Shown: positions 1 through 9,208 of the stretch, one piece after another
Layout: every line of letters begins with the position of its first letter
Position numbering within the stretch: position 1 is the first letter of the stretch
Origin: Affinibrenneria salicis
Lineage (GTDB): Bacteria; Pseudomonadota; Gammaproteobacteria; Enterobacterales; Enterobacteriaceae
Assembly: GCF_008710095.1 (NCBI RefSeq)
Contig: NZ_VYKJ01000003.1
Location: 1-64,000 of the forward strand
Length of the DNA stretch: 64,000 bases
Direction: 5' to 3'
Program-made: the position numbers and the translations under genes
The notes under the pieces: generated by a model
What the model saw: only the letters and a program-made list of their open reading frames with translations
Databases searched by the model: none
What the model was told of the DNA's origin: nothing

Positions 1-460
1 ATACCGTATCCGGGTAGCCCGTTTACGGGCCGTAAGTAATCCATAGATGCAAATGTCAGATCGTGATGCGCCTGTTAGGGCGCGGCTGGTAACAAAGCCT
101 TACAGGCGCATATGAAAAACCTCCGGCCATGCCGGAGGATATTTATTGTCTGCTATATATTGGTTGACGGCGGCGGTATTTGCATCATTATCGCCAGGCG
201 TTATCGGATAATTTGCTATTAAAAATACCGCCGCGTGATTAATAGCGATATTCGTTAATGGACGCAGGCGACGAAAAATAGCGTCGCAGATGCGAATGCC
301 GGTCTAAGTTTAGGGCGCGTTTCATGGCGCTAAAACTAATAAGATATTGATTATAAAAATCTTATTTTCATCTCCGGGATTTGCTTTTCTGCCGGGATCG
401 ACCATAATATATGACGTCTATATCACATAATATACGAATCAATTTCAAGGAACAGTCATT
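1..460. other. Non-coding upstream edge with nested inverted repeats
   Basis: No convincing gene is seen here. The segment holds a perfect 10-bp inverted repeat (66-75 with 102-111), a terminator-like hairpin (115-145), and a perfect 12-bp inverted repeat (170-181 with 223-234, GCGGCGGTATTT) that encloses a smaller ATTATC/GATAAT pair. The first hairpins look like the 3' end of a transcript entering from outside the window. The last 100 bases are AT-rich and probably carry the promoter of the lipoprotein gene that starts at 461. Confidence 0.5.
115..145. terminator. Intrinsic-terminator-like hairpin
   Basis: An 8-bp GC-rich stem (CCTCCGGC with GCCGGAGG, loop CATG) has five A residues before it and ATATTTATT after it, so it could work in either direction. 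It probably ends a transcript from a gene lying outside the window. Confidence 0.55.
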
Positions 461-967
461 ATGAAACTGTGGAATAAAGTCATCTTTGCATCACTGATTG
501 GCCTGCTGGTGGCGGGGTGTGATGATTCATCAAAGGTTGACGCTAATCTTGATAAGGCTAAAGACAACGCAGAGCAAATCAAAGATGCCGCAGCTGAAAA
601 AGCAAATAAACTGACCGATGCCGCGAAACAACAGGCCGAGGCGATTAAACAGGATGCATCGGCCCAGGCAAAACAGCTGAGCGAACAGGCCGCGGCGATA
701 AAAGATGAAGCGAGCAAAAAAGCGAATGCGCTGACCGACGCGGCTAAAGCGAAAGCCGCAGAGGTAAAACAGGATGCCAGTCAGACCAGCACGCAAATTG
801 TCGAGCAGACAAAAAACATTCAGAACGATGCGATAAAAGGCGCGGGTGAACTTTCCGAACAGGCGAAAGCGAAAGCCGAACAGATTAAAAACAGCATCGA
901 ACAAAAAGCGGACAGTACTGATAACAACACCGCCGTGGCTGAGGGTCAGAAAGCAGAAAACAATTAA
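461..967 (+). CDS. Predicted lipoprotein with amphipathic helical repeats
   Basis: Small predicted lipoprotein of 168 aa with no family I can name. Residues 1-20 form a lipoprotein signal peptide ending in the lipobox LVAGC, so Cys20 should be lipidated. Asp21 and Asp22 follow it, which by the usual Lol rule favours retention in the inner membrane. The rest is almost entirely Ala, Lys, Glu, Gln and Asp and should form long amphipathic helix or coiled coil, resembling LEA or apolipoprotein-like repeats. A block starting KAN.LTDAAK at residue 47 recurs at residue 87, giving a period of about 40 residues. The start is supported by AAGGA eight bases upstream. No neighbour suggests a pathway. An envelope-stress or desiccation role is only an analogy from composition. 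Confidence 0.8.
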   Translation: MKLWNKVIFASLIGLLVAGCDDSSKVDANLDKAKDNAEQIKDAAAEKANKLTDAAKQQAEAIKQDASAQAKQLSEQAAAIKDEASKKANALTDAAKAKAAEVKQDASQTSTQIVEQTKNIQNDAIKGAGELSEQAKAKAEQIKNSIEQKADSTDNNTAVAEGQKAENN

Positions 968-972
968 TGTTG

Positions 973-1113
973 TATGCCCTAAATAATTCGAGGTGCAGGA
1001 CAAAACGTTATCGTTTTGGACTGCGCTTGTGCTGCCCGCAGGGGGAGCATCAGGGATGGACCGAATAATTGAGCGCAACCAATGCGCCTGCAGCTTGGAG
1101 TATGTCGGGTATA
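973..1113. repeat. MITE-like repeat, copy 1
   Basis: Member of a family in this window with termini TATACCC.AAATAATTCGAG.TGCAGG at one end and CCTGCAGCTTG.AGTATG.CGGGTATA at the other. Both termini are present here and the interior is short. No reading frame of note lies inside. The element sits just downstream of the lipoprotein stop and could influence the 3' end of its mRNA. Confidence 0.6.
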
Positions 1114-1260
1114 ATCTATGCTCAATAAATTTCGGGGGCGGGAAGGCGGCATGCGAGTGAATCACCGGACGTTTAATGTATTAGCGTCCGGTCTGCACGG
1201 ACGATGCCAGCCGGCCAGCGCCTGAAATTGAGGGCATTATGTAAAGGCAAGGAGTTCAAT

Positions 1261-1509
1261 ATGGGTATTATTTCCTGGATTATTTTTGGTCTCATCGCGG
1301 GTATTTTGGCAAAATGGATCATGCCGGGCAAAGACGGCGGCGGCTTTATTATGACGGTGGTTCTCGGCGTTATTGGCGCGGTTGTCGGCGGCTATATCAG
1401 TACCTTCTTTGGCTATGGCCGGGTTGACGGATTCAATTTCGGCAGCTTTATCGTGGCGGTGATCGGCGCCATCGTGGTGCTGTTTATTTACCGTAAGATC
1501 CGTAGTTAA
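1261..1509 (+). CDS. GlsB/YeaQ/YmgE family stress-response membrane protein
   Basis: Small hydrophobic protein of 82 aa of the family also called transglycosylase-associated protein, with three predicted membrane helices (about residues 2-19, 28-50 and 58-78) separated by Gly-rich turns. Family members are often induced by general stress, but their biochemical role is not established. The start at 1261 was chosen over an in-frame codon at 1204 because AAGGAG lies six bases upstream and the product then begins MGIISWI, as in E. coli YeaQ and YmgE. A bidirectional terminator follows directly and separates it from the convergent DUF421 gene. Confidence 0.88.
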   Translation: MGIISWIIFGLIAGILAKWIMPGKDGGGFIMTVVLGVIGAVVGGYISTFFGYGRVDGFNFGSFIVAVIGAIVVLFIYRKIRS

Positions 1510-1524
1510 CCGCATCAATCATGA

Positions 1525-1561
1525 GAAAAAACGCGGCGGATTTGAGCTGCCGCGTTTTTTT
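1525..1561. terminator. Bidirectional terminator between convergent genes
   Basis: The stem ACGCGGC/GCCGCGT is extended by A-tract to T-tract pairing on both sides, so it can end the GlsB-type gene on the plus strand and the DUF421 gene on the minus strand. Confidence 0.75.
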
Positions 1562-1597
1562 CTCCTCGCTTTTGTGTGCGGGTCCTGGCGCCGTCGG

Positions 1598-2248
1598 TTA
1601 TTTAAGGCACTCGCCATCTTTAAGAATAAACATCAGTTTACCATCCCAGAATTCGGCGATAAACACATCATCACACTCGATATTGTGCCGCTTCATCTCA
1701 TTGGTTAACCAGTCCTCGTCTTTTTCGATCCCGCGCAGTTCATCAGGACGGGTTTTGCCGTCTTTCATGATAATAACCGACGGCATTTCGGAACCTTCAC
1801 ACACCACCGTCAGCTGGCCGCTGGGCTCGATCTGCGCGTAGCTAATTTCCTGGAAGGAGTGAATCCCCTGAGCGTGTAGCTGCGACGCGACGTTCAGTAT
1901 GTCGATTTTGCTCTTCTTGCGCAGAATATTATCCATCAGAAAGCGGCCCTTTTTTATAATGGGCAGAGGATCGCCGATGGCGACCGAACGGAAAAAATGC
2001 ACATGTTTAGTGATAAAATTCAGCAGTGAAATAAGGCCGACGCCAATAAATAACACGATCACATACTGGTACAGCGGGATGCTGTCGCTATAGATAACGC
2101 CGCCGATAATTCCCCCCAGCACGAAGTTGCCGATAAAATCGACCGGAGTCATTTGTGAAAGTTGGGTTTTGCCGGATAAATTCAGGTGGGTAATAACAAT
2201 GACAAAGCCGATGATGAATTTTATTAAAACGTAGCCGTAATATTCCAT
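1598..2248 (-). CDS. DUF421 domain membrane protein (YetF/YcaP-like)
   Basis: Protein of 216 aa. Residues 1-85 contain about three membrane helices, including the conserved MTPVDFIGNFVLGG block. The C-terminal half is a soluble cytosolic domain with the family pattern IIKKGRFL, the segment ...RKKSKIDIL, and a strand rich in acidic residues near the end. DUF421 proteins occur widely in enterics and bacilli. YetF-type members in Bacillus have been linked to spore physiology, but the enteric function is unknown. The gene is monocistronic, converging on the GlsB-type gene and followed upstream by a run of MITE-like repeats. Confidence 0.85.
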   Translation of the reverse strand: MEYYGYVLIKFIIGFVIVITHLNLSGKTQLSQMTPVDFIGNFVLGGIIGGVIYSDSIPLYQYVIVLFIGVGLISLLNFITKHVHFFRSVAIGDPLPIIKKGRFLMDNILRKKSKIDILNVASQLHAQGIHSFQEISYAQIEPSGQLTVVCEGSEMPSVIIMKDGKTRPDELRGIEKDEDWLTNEMKRHNIECDDVFIAEFWDGKLMFILKDGECLK

Positions 2249-2287
2249 TTTTTTACCTGTCGATATTGAGATCCGTTATTTAGCATA

Positions 2288-2520
2288 TATACCCTAAAAA
2301 TGCGAATTGCAGGACAAAACGTTATCGCTTTGAATAACGCAACGCGGCGGCGCTTTAAGGGCGTGGCTGATTTATGCGCGCCGTAACGCGGCAAGCAAGC
2401 GGCGCATTCGTCGGGAACATGTTTGAACGCCGCTGGCGGCGCCCCCCGCAGAGATCACCGCCAGGAGACGGAATAATTAGCGCCGCCGGCGCGCCTGCAG
2501 CGTGAAGTATGACGAGTATA
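2288..2520. repeat. MITE-like repeat, copy 2 (about 233 bp)
   Basis: Both termini of the family are present: TATACCCTAAAAATGCGAATTGCAGG on the left, given here only as the family terminus, and CCTGCAG.GTGAAGTATGACGAGTATA on the right. The interior contains the shared block TTTGAACGCCGCTGGCGGCG also seen in copies at 2878 and 56543. It is the longest copy in the window and carries no transposase. Confidence 0.65.
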
Positions 2521-2568
2521 GTAAGCTAATGAATTAACGCCTTGCCGCGGATATTAATGAAGATAGCA

Positions 2569-2650
2569 TATACGCTCAATAATTCGAGTTGCAGGGCAAA
2601 ACCTGATCGTTTTCAACAACGCAGCGCGCCGGTCCTGTATCGGTGGGTAA
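2569..2650. repeat. MITE-like repeat, left-end fragment (copy 3)
   Basis: Begins TATACGCTCAATAATTCGAG followed by TTGCAGGGCAAAAC, matching the left ends of copies 1 and 2. No matching right terminus was recognised, so the right boundary is approximate and the copy is probably degenerate or truncated. Confidence 0.45.
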
Positions 2651-2877
2651 TAAAGCCAGCGTATAGGCAGCCTGCCGTATGGCGAATATCACGTTTTCTG
2701 CCGGTATTATTTGAGTGCGATAGTCGGCGTCGCCCGGGCGTCCGCGGCGCGCGGCGGATGATAACCTGAACCTATTTCATCTATCATGACATACAATCAC
2801 TGGATCATCGTCTGTCTCTCCACTAGAGTGTGGGCCAGAAATTCTGGCGCGTACGGCGCCAGCCGAGTATACCCAAA

Positions 2878-3069
2878 ATAATTCGAGTTGCGGGCAGGCG
2901 GTGACGCAGCGAGTCCTCAGGGGCTTACAGCGATAATCAACCGGACTGAGCGACAAATCTGCCGGGAGCGGATTTGAACGTCGCTGGCGGCGGTCCTGCA
3001 AGGGCGAGCCCCATGGACGGGACGAGTAACAACACCAACGCGCCCGCCGCTTGAGGTATGAAGGGTATA
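2878..3069. repeat. MITE-like repeat, copy 4 (complete, about 192 bp)
   Basis: The termini TATACCCAAAATAATTCGAG and TTGAGGTATGAAGGGTATA are imperfect inverted repeats of each other. The interior shares the blocks GGCAGATTTGTC (reverse sense) and GCTCGCCCTTGCAGG with the copy at 56543. It lies directly in front of folE, so its right end falls in the probable 5' untranslated region of that gene. Confidence 0.65.
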
Positions 3070-3090
3070 AGACCTGCTGGAGAATAATGA

Positions 3091-3756
3091 ATGTCATCAT
3101 CGCTAAGTAAAGAAGCCACGCTGGTGCATCAGGCGCTGCTGGCGCGGGGGCTGGAAACACCGCTGCGGGGTCAGATGCTGGATAGCGAAACGCGTAAACG
3201 CCGCATTACGGAACATATGACCGGGATTATGAATTTGCTTAGTCTCGATCTCAGCGATGATAGTCTGGCGGAAACACCGCAGCGTATTGCTAAAATGTAT
3301 GTGGACGAAATTTTTTCCGGGCTGGATTACGCTAATTTTCCCAAAATCACCATTATCGAAAACAAAATGAAAGTGGACGAGATGGTGACGGTGCGCGATA
3401 TTACCCTGACCAGCACCTGCGAGCACCACTTTGTCACCATTGATGGCAAGGCGACGGTCGCTTATATCCCGAAAGACGGGGTGATTGGCTTATCCAAAAT
3501 CAACCGCATCGTGCAGTTTTTCTCTCAGCGCCCGCAGGTGCAGGAGCGTCTGACGCAGCAGATTTTGATTGCGCTGCAAACCCTGTTGGGCACCAGCAAT
3601 GTGGCGGTTTCGATCGACGCCGTGCACTATTGCGTAAAAGCGCGCGGTATTCGCGACGCCACCAGCGCCACCACCACCACTTCGCTCGGCGGCCTGTTTA
3701 AGTCCAGCCAAAATACCCGCCAGGAGTTTCTGCGCGCGGTTCGCCACCATAACTGA
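3091..3756 (+). CDS. folE: GTP cyclohydrolase I
   Basis: Catalyses conversion of GTP to 7,8-dihydroneopterin triphosphate, the first step of tetrahydrofolate synthesis, as a cytosolic homodecamer. The 221 aa match the usual enteric length (222). The zinc site is complete: Cys110 and His113 in the motif CEHHF and a second cysteine in HYCVKARGI near residue 181. The conserved segment [10 protein letters not shown] is also present. The start follows GGAGAATAATG-type spacing directly after a MITE-like repeat. yeiB follows on the same strand 135 bases later, the same pairing as in E. coli, where the two are also neighbours. Confidence 0.97.
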   Translation: MSSSLSKEATLVHQALLARGLETPLRGQMLDSETRKRRITEHMTGIMNLLSLDLSDDSLAETPQRIAKMYVDEIFSGLDYANFPKITIIENKMKVDEMVTVRDITLTSTCEHHFVTIDGKATVAYIPKDGVIGLSKINRIVQFFSQRPQVQERLTQQILIALQTLLGTSNVAVSIDAVHYCVKARGIRDATSATTTTSLGGLFKSSQNTRQEFLRAVRHHN

Positions 3757-3891
3757 TCGTCAGCGCCGGGATAACATGTCAGAATGACAGCGGCTCCCGG
3801 CGCGCATGCGCCGCCGCGCCGGCACACAACCGGCATTGTCGTTTACCGCAATGTCATACGCCAGGCTCCCTTTTTCGTATCAGGTTAACGC

Positions 3892-5064
3892 ATGTCGTCA
3901 GAAATTAATCCTGCTCCCGGCGTAAGTACGCCGCGCATCGCTACTCTGGATTTCGCCCGGGGCGTGGCGATCCTCGGTATTCTGCTGATGAATATCATCG
4001 CTTTCGGCTTGCCGAAGGCGGCCTATCTTAACCCGGCCTGGCAGGGGCAGCCCTCGACGGGCGACGCGCTGGCGTGGGCGCTGATGGATCTGGTGGCGCA
4101 GGCGAAGTTTTTGACGTTGTTCGCGCTGCTGTTCGGCGCCGGTATCCAGTTGCTGTTGCCGCGCGGCAGAGGTTGGGTGCACGCGCGTTTTTTCTGGCTG
4201 ATGTTGCTGGGCCTGCTGCACGGCGTTTTCTTCTGGGACGGCGATATTCTGCTGGATTATGGTCTGCTCGGTCTGGTCTGCTACAGCATTATCCGCCAGT
4301 CGGAAGGCAGCCGCATGCTGCTGCGCAGCGGGGTACTGCTGTACGGCATCGGGCTGGGCATGCTGCTGGTATTGAGCAGGTTGCTCGGTTCGCAGCCCGG
4401 TAGCTACTGGCTGCCGGGCGCCCTCGATATCGCCCGCGAGGCGAGCTGGCAAATGCAGGGCGGGCCGGAAGCCTGGCGCCAGCGGCTGAGTTTGTTGTCC
4501 GACGGGCTGCTGTCGCTGGGCGTTCAGTACGGCTGGCTGCTGGCCGGTTCGATGCTGCTCGGCGCGGGGCTGATGCGCAGCGGCTGGCTGAAAGGGGAGT
4601 TTAGTCTGGCGCACTATCGGCGCGCCGGCTATGGGCTGGTGGCGCTGGGGCTGCTGATCAATGCGGCGGGCGTGGCCGGGCAGTGGCTGCTGGACTGGGA
4701 GTACCGCTGGTGCGCGCTGTTGCTGCAGTTCCCGCGCGAACTGAGCGCGCCGCTGCAGGCGATCGGCTATCTGGCGCTGTGTTACGCTTTCTGGCCGCGG
4801 CTGTGTCGCTGGCGTTGGGTGCGGCTCGTCACCGGGGTCGGCCGAATGGCGTTAAGCAATTATCTGCTGCAAACGCTGATATGCACCACTCTGTTTAATC
4901 AGTTCGGGTTATTTATGCGTTTCGATCGTCTGCAACTGCTGGCTATGGTGCCGTTGATTTGGCTGGCTAATTTGCTGTTCACCGCCTGCTGGCTGCGCTA
5001 TTTCCCGCAGGGACCGCTGGAATGGGGTTGGCGCAAGCTGACCGGCTGGACGGCGGGACGCTGA
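3892..5064 (+). CDS. yeiB: DUF418 family inner-membrane protein
   Basis: Membrane protein of 390 aa with about ten predicted helices. The N-terminal part shows the family signature LDFARGVAILGILLMNI near residues 19-35, and the C-terminal DUF418 part carries VGRMALSNYLLQT near residue 315. The biochemical function of YeiB is unknown. The arrangement next to folE is the same as in E. coli. The start ATG at 3892 follows a weak AGGTTAACGC leader. The gene converges on sanA, with only 16 bases between the two stops. Confidence 0.9.
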   Translation: MSSEINPAPGVSTPRIATLDFARGVAILGILLMNIIAFGLPKAAYLNPAWQGQPSTGDALAWALMDLVAQAKFLTLFALLFGAGIQLLLPRGRGWVHARFFWLMLLGLLHGVFFWDGDILLDYGLLGLVCYSIIRQSEGSRMLLRSGVLLYGIGLGMLLVLSRLLGSQPGSYWLPGALDIAREASWQMQGGPEAWRQRLSLLSDGLLSLGVQYGWLLAGSMLLGAGLMRSGWLKGEFSLAHYRRAGYGLVALGLLINAAGVAGQWLLDWEYRWCALLLQFPRELSAPLQAIGYLALCYAFWPRLCRWRWVRLVTGVGRMALSNYLLQTLICTTLFNQFGLFMRFDRLQLLAMVPLIWLANLLFTACWLRYFPQGPLEWGWRKLTGWTAGR

Positions 5065-5080
5065 AAAGGCCCGCCGTTGG

Positions 5081-5866
<786 letters not shown>

Positions 5867-6051
5867 TTAATCCAGAGGGAGATTGAATCATGGTTCAAGG
5901 CTACTTTACCCGCCGGTTTGACGCAAGGCGCAGGTAGCGTTATCGGGTGTTGTTGCAGTATTTTTCAGCGTATGGCGGGAAATGGTCTGGTCGCGGTTCG
6001 GGCGTCAGCGGATGGCCGACGCCCGCCGCAGCGGCGCGCCGGCCCATTGCG

Positions 6052-7383
6052 TTACATTTTGCTGCCCCACAGATCGTATTCGTCGGCGTGTTCGATCTTC
6101 ACCCTGACGATGTCGCCGACGTTTACCCCGCGTTCGCCATTCAGGTAAACAACGCCGTCGATTTCCGGCGCGTCGGCCATGCTGCGGCCGATGGCGCCTT
6201 CTTTATCGACTTCGTCGATCAACACCAGCAGTTCGCGGCCCACTTTTTCCTGCAGGCGCGAAGCGGATATTTGCTGCTGTAGCTGCATAAAGCGGTGGAA
6301 GCGCTCTTCTTTCACCTCTTCCGGCACCGGATCGGGCAACTGGTTGGCGGTCGCGCCTTCCACCGGGCTGTATTTAAAGCAGCCGACCCGATCCAACCGC
6401 GCTTCCCGCAGGAAATCCAGCAGCATCTGGAAATCCTCTTCGCTTTCGCCGGGAAAGCCGACAATAAAGGTGGAGCGCAGCGTCAGCTGCGGACAAATTT
6501 CGCGCCAGCGTTTGATGCGTTCCAGCGTGCGCTCCACGGCGCCTGGACGCTTCATCAGCTTCAGGATTTTCGGACTGGCGTGCTGCAGCGGAATATCCAG
6601 ATAGGGCAGGATCTTGCCGGCGGCCATCAGCGGGATCGCCTCATCGACGTGCGGATAAGGATAAACATAGTGCAGACGCACCCATACGCCCAGCGTCGCC
6701 AGCTGTTCGCACAGACTCAGCATGCTGGTTTTGACCGGCTGGCCGTTCCAGAAGCCGGTACGCTGTTTCACGTCCGCGCCGTAGGCCGAGGTATCCTGCG
6801 AGATAACCAGCAGCTCTTTTACCCCCGAGTCGACCAGGCGTTTGGCCTCGTCCAGCACGGAGCCGATAGGGCGGCTGTCCAGATCGCCGCGCATGGAGGG
6901 AATGATGCAGAAGGTGCAGCGATGGTTACAGCCTTCGGAAATCTTCAGATAGGCGTAATGACGCGGCGTCAGTTTCACGCCCTGCGCCGGGACCAGACTG
7001 GTGAAGGGATTGTGCTGCGGCTTAGGCACATATTGATGAACGTGCGACAGAACCTGTTCGTAGCTGTGCGGTCCGGTGATTTCCAGCACCTTAGGATGCA
7101 CTTCACGGATCTGATTTTCTTTCGCGCCCAGACAGCCGGTGACGATCACCTTGCCGTTTTCATTCAGCGCTTCGCCAATGGCTTCCAGCGACTCCTGCAC
7201 GGCGCTATCAATAAAGCCGCAGGTATTGACGATAACCAGCTCGGCATCATCATAACGCGGCACGACCTGATAGCCTTCGGTGCGCAGCTCGGTGAGAATA
7301 CGTTCGGAGTCGACCAGATTTTTCGGGCAGCCGAGCGAAACGAATCCAATGCGTGGTTGCGTAGGGGTCATAGTTTGTGACAT
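6052..7383 (-). CDS. rimO: Ribosomal protein S12 methylthiotransferase RimO
   Basis: Radical-SAM enzyme that adds a methylthio group to an aspartate of ribosomal protein S12. The product is 443 aa. Domains in order: an N-terminal UPF0004 domain with cluster cysteines in GCPKN, NTCGFI and TGCLG; a radical-SAM core with the CxxxCxxC motif in CNHRCTFC; and a C-terminal TRAM domain ending near the stop. The chosen start ([10 protein letters not shown]) has GAG eight bases upstream; the first ATG at 7389 sits only two bases from it. In E. coli rimO lies next to bssR, yliI and gstB, and this order is largely kept here. Confidence 0.97.
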   Translation of the reverse strand: MSQTMTPTQPRIGFVSLGCPKNLVDSERILTELRTEGYQVVPRYDDAELVIVNTCGFIDSAVQESLEAIGEALNENGKVIVTGCLGAKENQIREVHPKVLEITGPHSYEQVLSHVHQYVPKPQHNPFTSLVPAQGVKLTPRHYAYLKISEGCNHRCTFCIIPSMRGDLDSRPIGSVLDEAKRLVDSGVKELLVISQDTSAYGADVKQRTGFWNGQPVKTSMLSLCEQLATLGVWVRLHYVYPYPHVDEAIPLMAAGKILPYLDIPLQHASPKILKLMKRPGAVERTLERIKRWREICPQLTLRSTFIVGFPGESEEDFQMLLDFLREARLDRVGCFKYSPVEGATANQLPDPVPEEVKEERFHRFMQLQQQISASRLQEKVGRELLVLIDEVDKEGAIGRSMADAPEIDGVVYLNGERGVNVGDIVRVKIEHADEYDLWGSKM

Positions 7384-8149
7384 TAACATTACTCAATATG
7401 ATGATAAATACGGCGGCGATTCTACCGGGGTCAGGACCAAAATTGTACAGTTATCTTCGCCGCCAGGGCGAGAGAGATGATGCCGGCGCGGCGGCTAAAT
7501 CCGGGCCGATGTCCTTTTATTTTCTATCCCTATGATGATGTTGCTATTATTGATCGTAATTTTGGTCGTGCGCGATGCCTCTCTCGCTGGATGTCGATAC
7601 GGCTTCCGACCAATGCGCTCCCGGCTGTTTCTGACGATGAACGTTTTTCGTCGCCGGTCACTGTTGTGGTTAGTCGCAACGGCTCATCGGTTAACGGTGT
7701 AACTTACTTAGCCTTGTGTCCGTTATTAGTTAGTGGTCAGGCTCAGCCAGCGGAAACGCTAACTTAGAGACAAAAGCCGTCCGGAGATGGCGGATCAGGC
7801 GCTCTGTCCGGGTTCAAAATGACAAGTGAAAGATACCGCCCATACCTCTGGCCGCGGGTACGCTGGCTGCGTTATCTGTCCCATTCATTGGCCTCTCCCC
7901 AGTGGGGCCGCAGATCGCGGCGTTCAAATCTATTCCCGACGGTTTGTCGCCGCGGGTAAATCATCCAAAATAAGTCATAAATAAAAGTGATAATAAAAAT
8001 ATAATTAACCAGTTATATTTGTTTTAACGATCGATCGGCTGAAATTGATAGGTTTAATCATCGATTTTAACGATCGATATATTTATATTAATCATTTAAA
8101 CTGATTTTATACTTAAACTATTAGTTTCTTAACCACGGACAGTACAGCT
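7384..8149. other. Long intergenic region between rimO and the EAL gene
   Basis: About 766 bases. An open frame at 7477-7767 lacks a ribosome-binding site and resembles no family I know. The left half has ordinary base composition. The last 170 bases are strongly AT-rich and contain two 14-bp direct repeats (listed separately), consistent with the control region of the EAL gene. In E. coli the small regulator gene bssR lies between rimO and yliI; no bssR-like frame was found. Confidence 0.5.
8022..8078. promoter_or_regulatory. Paired 14-bp direct repeats upstream of the EAL gene
   Basis: TTTTAACGATCGAT occurs at 8022-8035 and again at 8065-8078, 43 bp start to start, or roughly four helical turns, so two bound dimers would lie on the same face of the DNA. 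Each repeat contains the palindromic core ATCGAT/CGATCG. They lie 70-130 bases before the EAL gene start and could be operators. No known regulator consensus was recognised. Confidence 0.4.
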
Positions 8150-8848
8150 ATGCTGAAGCTCCGTTTTTCGATTTTATGTGAGTACATAGCAGAACCGATA
8201 AGAGAACTGGATGGTAAATTACTGGGCGTCGAGGTTCTGACGCGTTTCAATACCGGCAGTTTTACGCAGGGCCGGATCGATGCGGAGTATTTTGTGTCGC
8301 GATTAATCGTGGATACCAAACGCCGCTTGCTTACCAGCCAGTTGCAGGAGATAGGGCGCAAAGCCGCTTTTTTTATCCGTTACCGGCTGCTGTGCTCCGT
8401 CAATATCGATTTTGACATGGCTTCTATTATCCTCGACAACCAGGAGGTGCGCGACTTGCTGGACAATTTGCCGTTTGTCCGGCTGGAAATCTCCGAGCGC
8501 TTTCCCAATCTTGACGCCGGTATGAAAAACCCCACGCTGAAAGCGCTCAAAGAACGCTACGGTTGTTTATGGCTGGACGATCTCGGGGTGGGCAACGCCA
8601 ACTATGAAGCCGTGCAATCATGCTGTTTTGAAACGGTGAAAATTGATAAGAGTTTCTTCTGGCATCATTGCAATACTCAGATGTGGCCGGCGATTTTGCA
8701 CAATATCGGCCTGTATTGTGATCGAATTATTATTGAAGGCGTGGAAAGTTACGACCATCTGGCGCAGATGCATGAACAGGGGAACATCGGCATTCAGGGT
8801 TTTCTGTATAAAGGCGTGCCGCTGAGCCTCGTTGAAACGCTAATCTGA
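8150..8848 (+). CDS. Standalone EAL-domain protein, probable cyclic-di-GMP phosphodiesterase
   Basis: A single EAL domain of 232 aa with no sensor or membrane segment. The signature motif reads EVLTRF instead of EALLR, but other expected catalytic residues appear kept: Asn in the NIDFD segment, Glu in LEISERF, the Asp pair in WLDDLGVGN, Lys in VKIDKSFF, Glu in IIEGVES, and QGFLY near the end. The size and architecture resemble MrkJ-type phosphodiesterases and the degenerate YdiV. Retained metal ligands favour an active enzyme that hydrolyses cyclic-di-GMP to pGpG, controlling motility or adhesion. It occupies the position of bssR, itself a biofilm regulator in E. coli. The ribosome-binding site is weak (GGACAG). 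Confidence 0.85.
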   Translation: MLKLRFSILCEYIAEPIRELDGKLLGVEVLTRFNTGSFTQGRIDAEYFVSRLIVDTKRRLLTSQLQEIGRKAAFFIRYRLLCSVNIDFDMASIILDNQEVRDLLDNLPFVRLEISERFPNLDAGMKNPTLKALKERYGCLWLDDLGVGNANYEAVQSCCFETVKIDKSFFWHHCNTQMWPAILHNIGLYCDRIIIEGVESYDHLAQMHEQGNIGIQGFLYKGVPLSLVETLI

Positions 8849-9208
8849 CGATTTGAGGGCGAAAAACGAACGGTATCTCCGTTATTGCCAACCGTCTTTG
8901 CGTCGGCGAGGCCGGCCGGTCTGACGCAGGTCGATGAACCATATTCGCCGTCCCGGCTTATTCTGGCGCGCCCCGTATTCGGGTCGTTCTGTTCAGTCGT
9001 TTAACGCGCCGCCGCAACCGTTAGCTCCGCGCCTCTCCGGTATCCGCAGTCTCCGAATCCCACAATAAAGAGAGCTTATTGCCTGGCGATTGCCGCCTGA
9101 TCAACGTGCCGCCCCTTTCTTCAGTAAATGTAAATCATCCGTTCATTTTTTGCTCATCGCCCGTCGGGCGCCTAAATTTATAGCACGCTGTCTGCAAGGA
9201 GACGCCCC
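8849..9208. other. Intergenic region before yliI
   Basis: About 360 bases with no supported gene. The AAGGAG of yliI lies at the right end. Nothing else distinct was seen. Confidence 0.5.

Larger units (their letters stand above)
2249..3090. other. Repeat-filled intergenic region upstream of folE
   Basis: About 840 bases without a supported gene. It is built mostly from three copies of the TATACCC...GGGTATA repeat family (2288-2520, a left-end fragment from 2569, and 2878-3069). Short open frames occur but lack ribosome-binding sites and follow the repeat sequence. The last repeat ends about 21 bases before the folE start, so the folE promoter or leader must overlap the element. Confidence 0.7.

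Noticed and set aside
530..1165. 211-codon open frame on the minus strand opposite the lipoprotein gene
   Set aside because: It mirrors the repetitive Ala/Lys coding strand, has no ribosome-binding site and resembles no protein family.
6295..7380. 361-codon plus-strand frame opposite rimO
   Set aside because: Antisense frame caused by high GC codon bias; the minus strand encodes full-length RimO.
7477..7767. 96-codon frame between rimO and the EAL gene
   Set aside because: No ribosome-binding site, no recognisable motif, irregular composition. A real small gene cannot be ruled out but is not supported.
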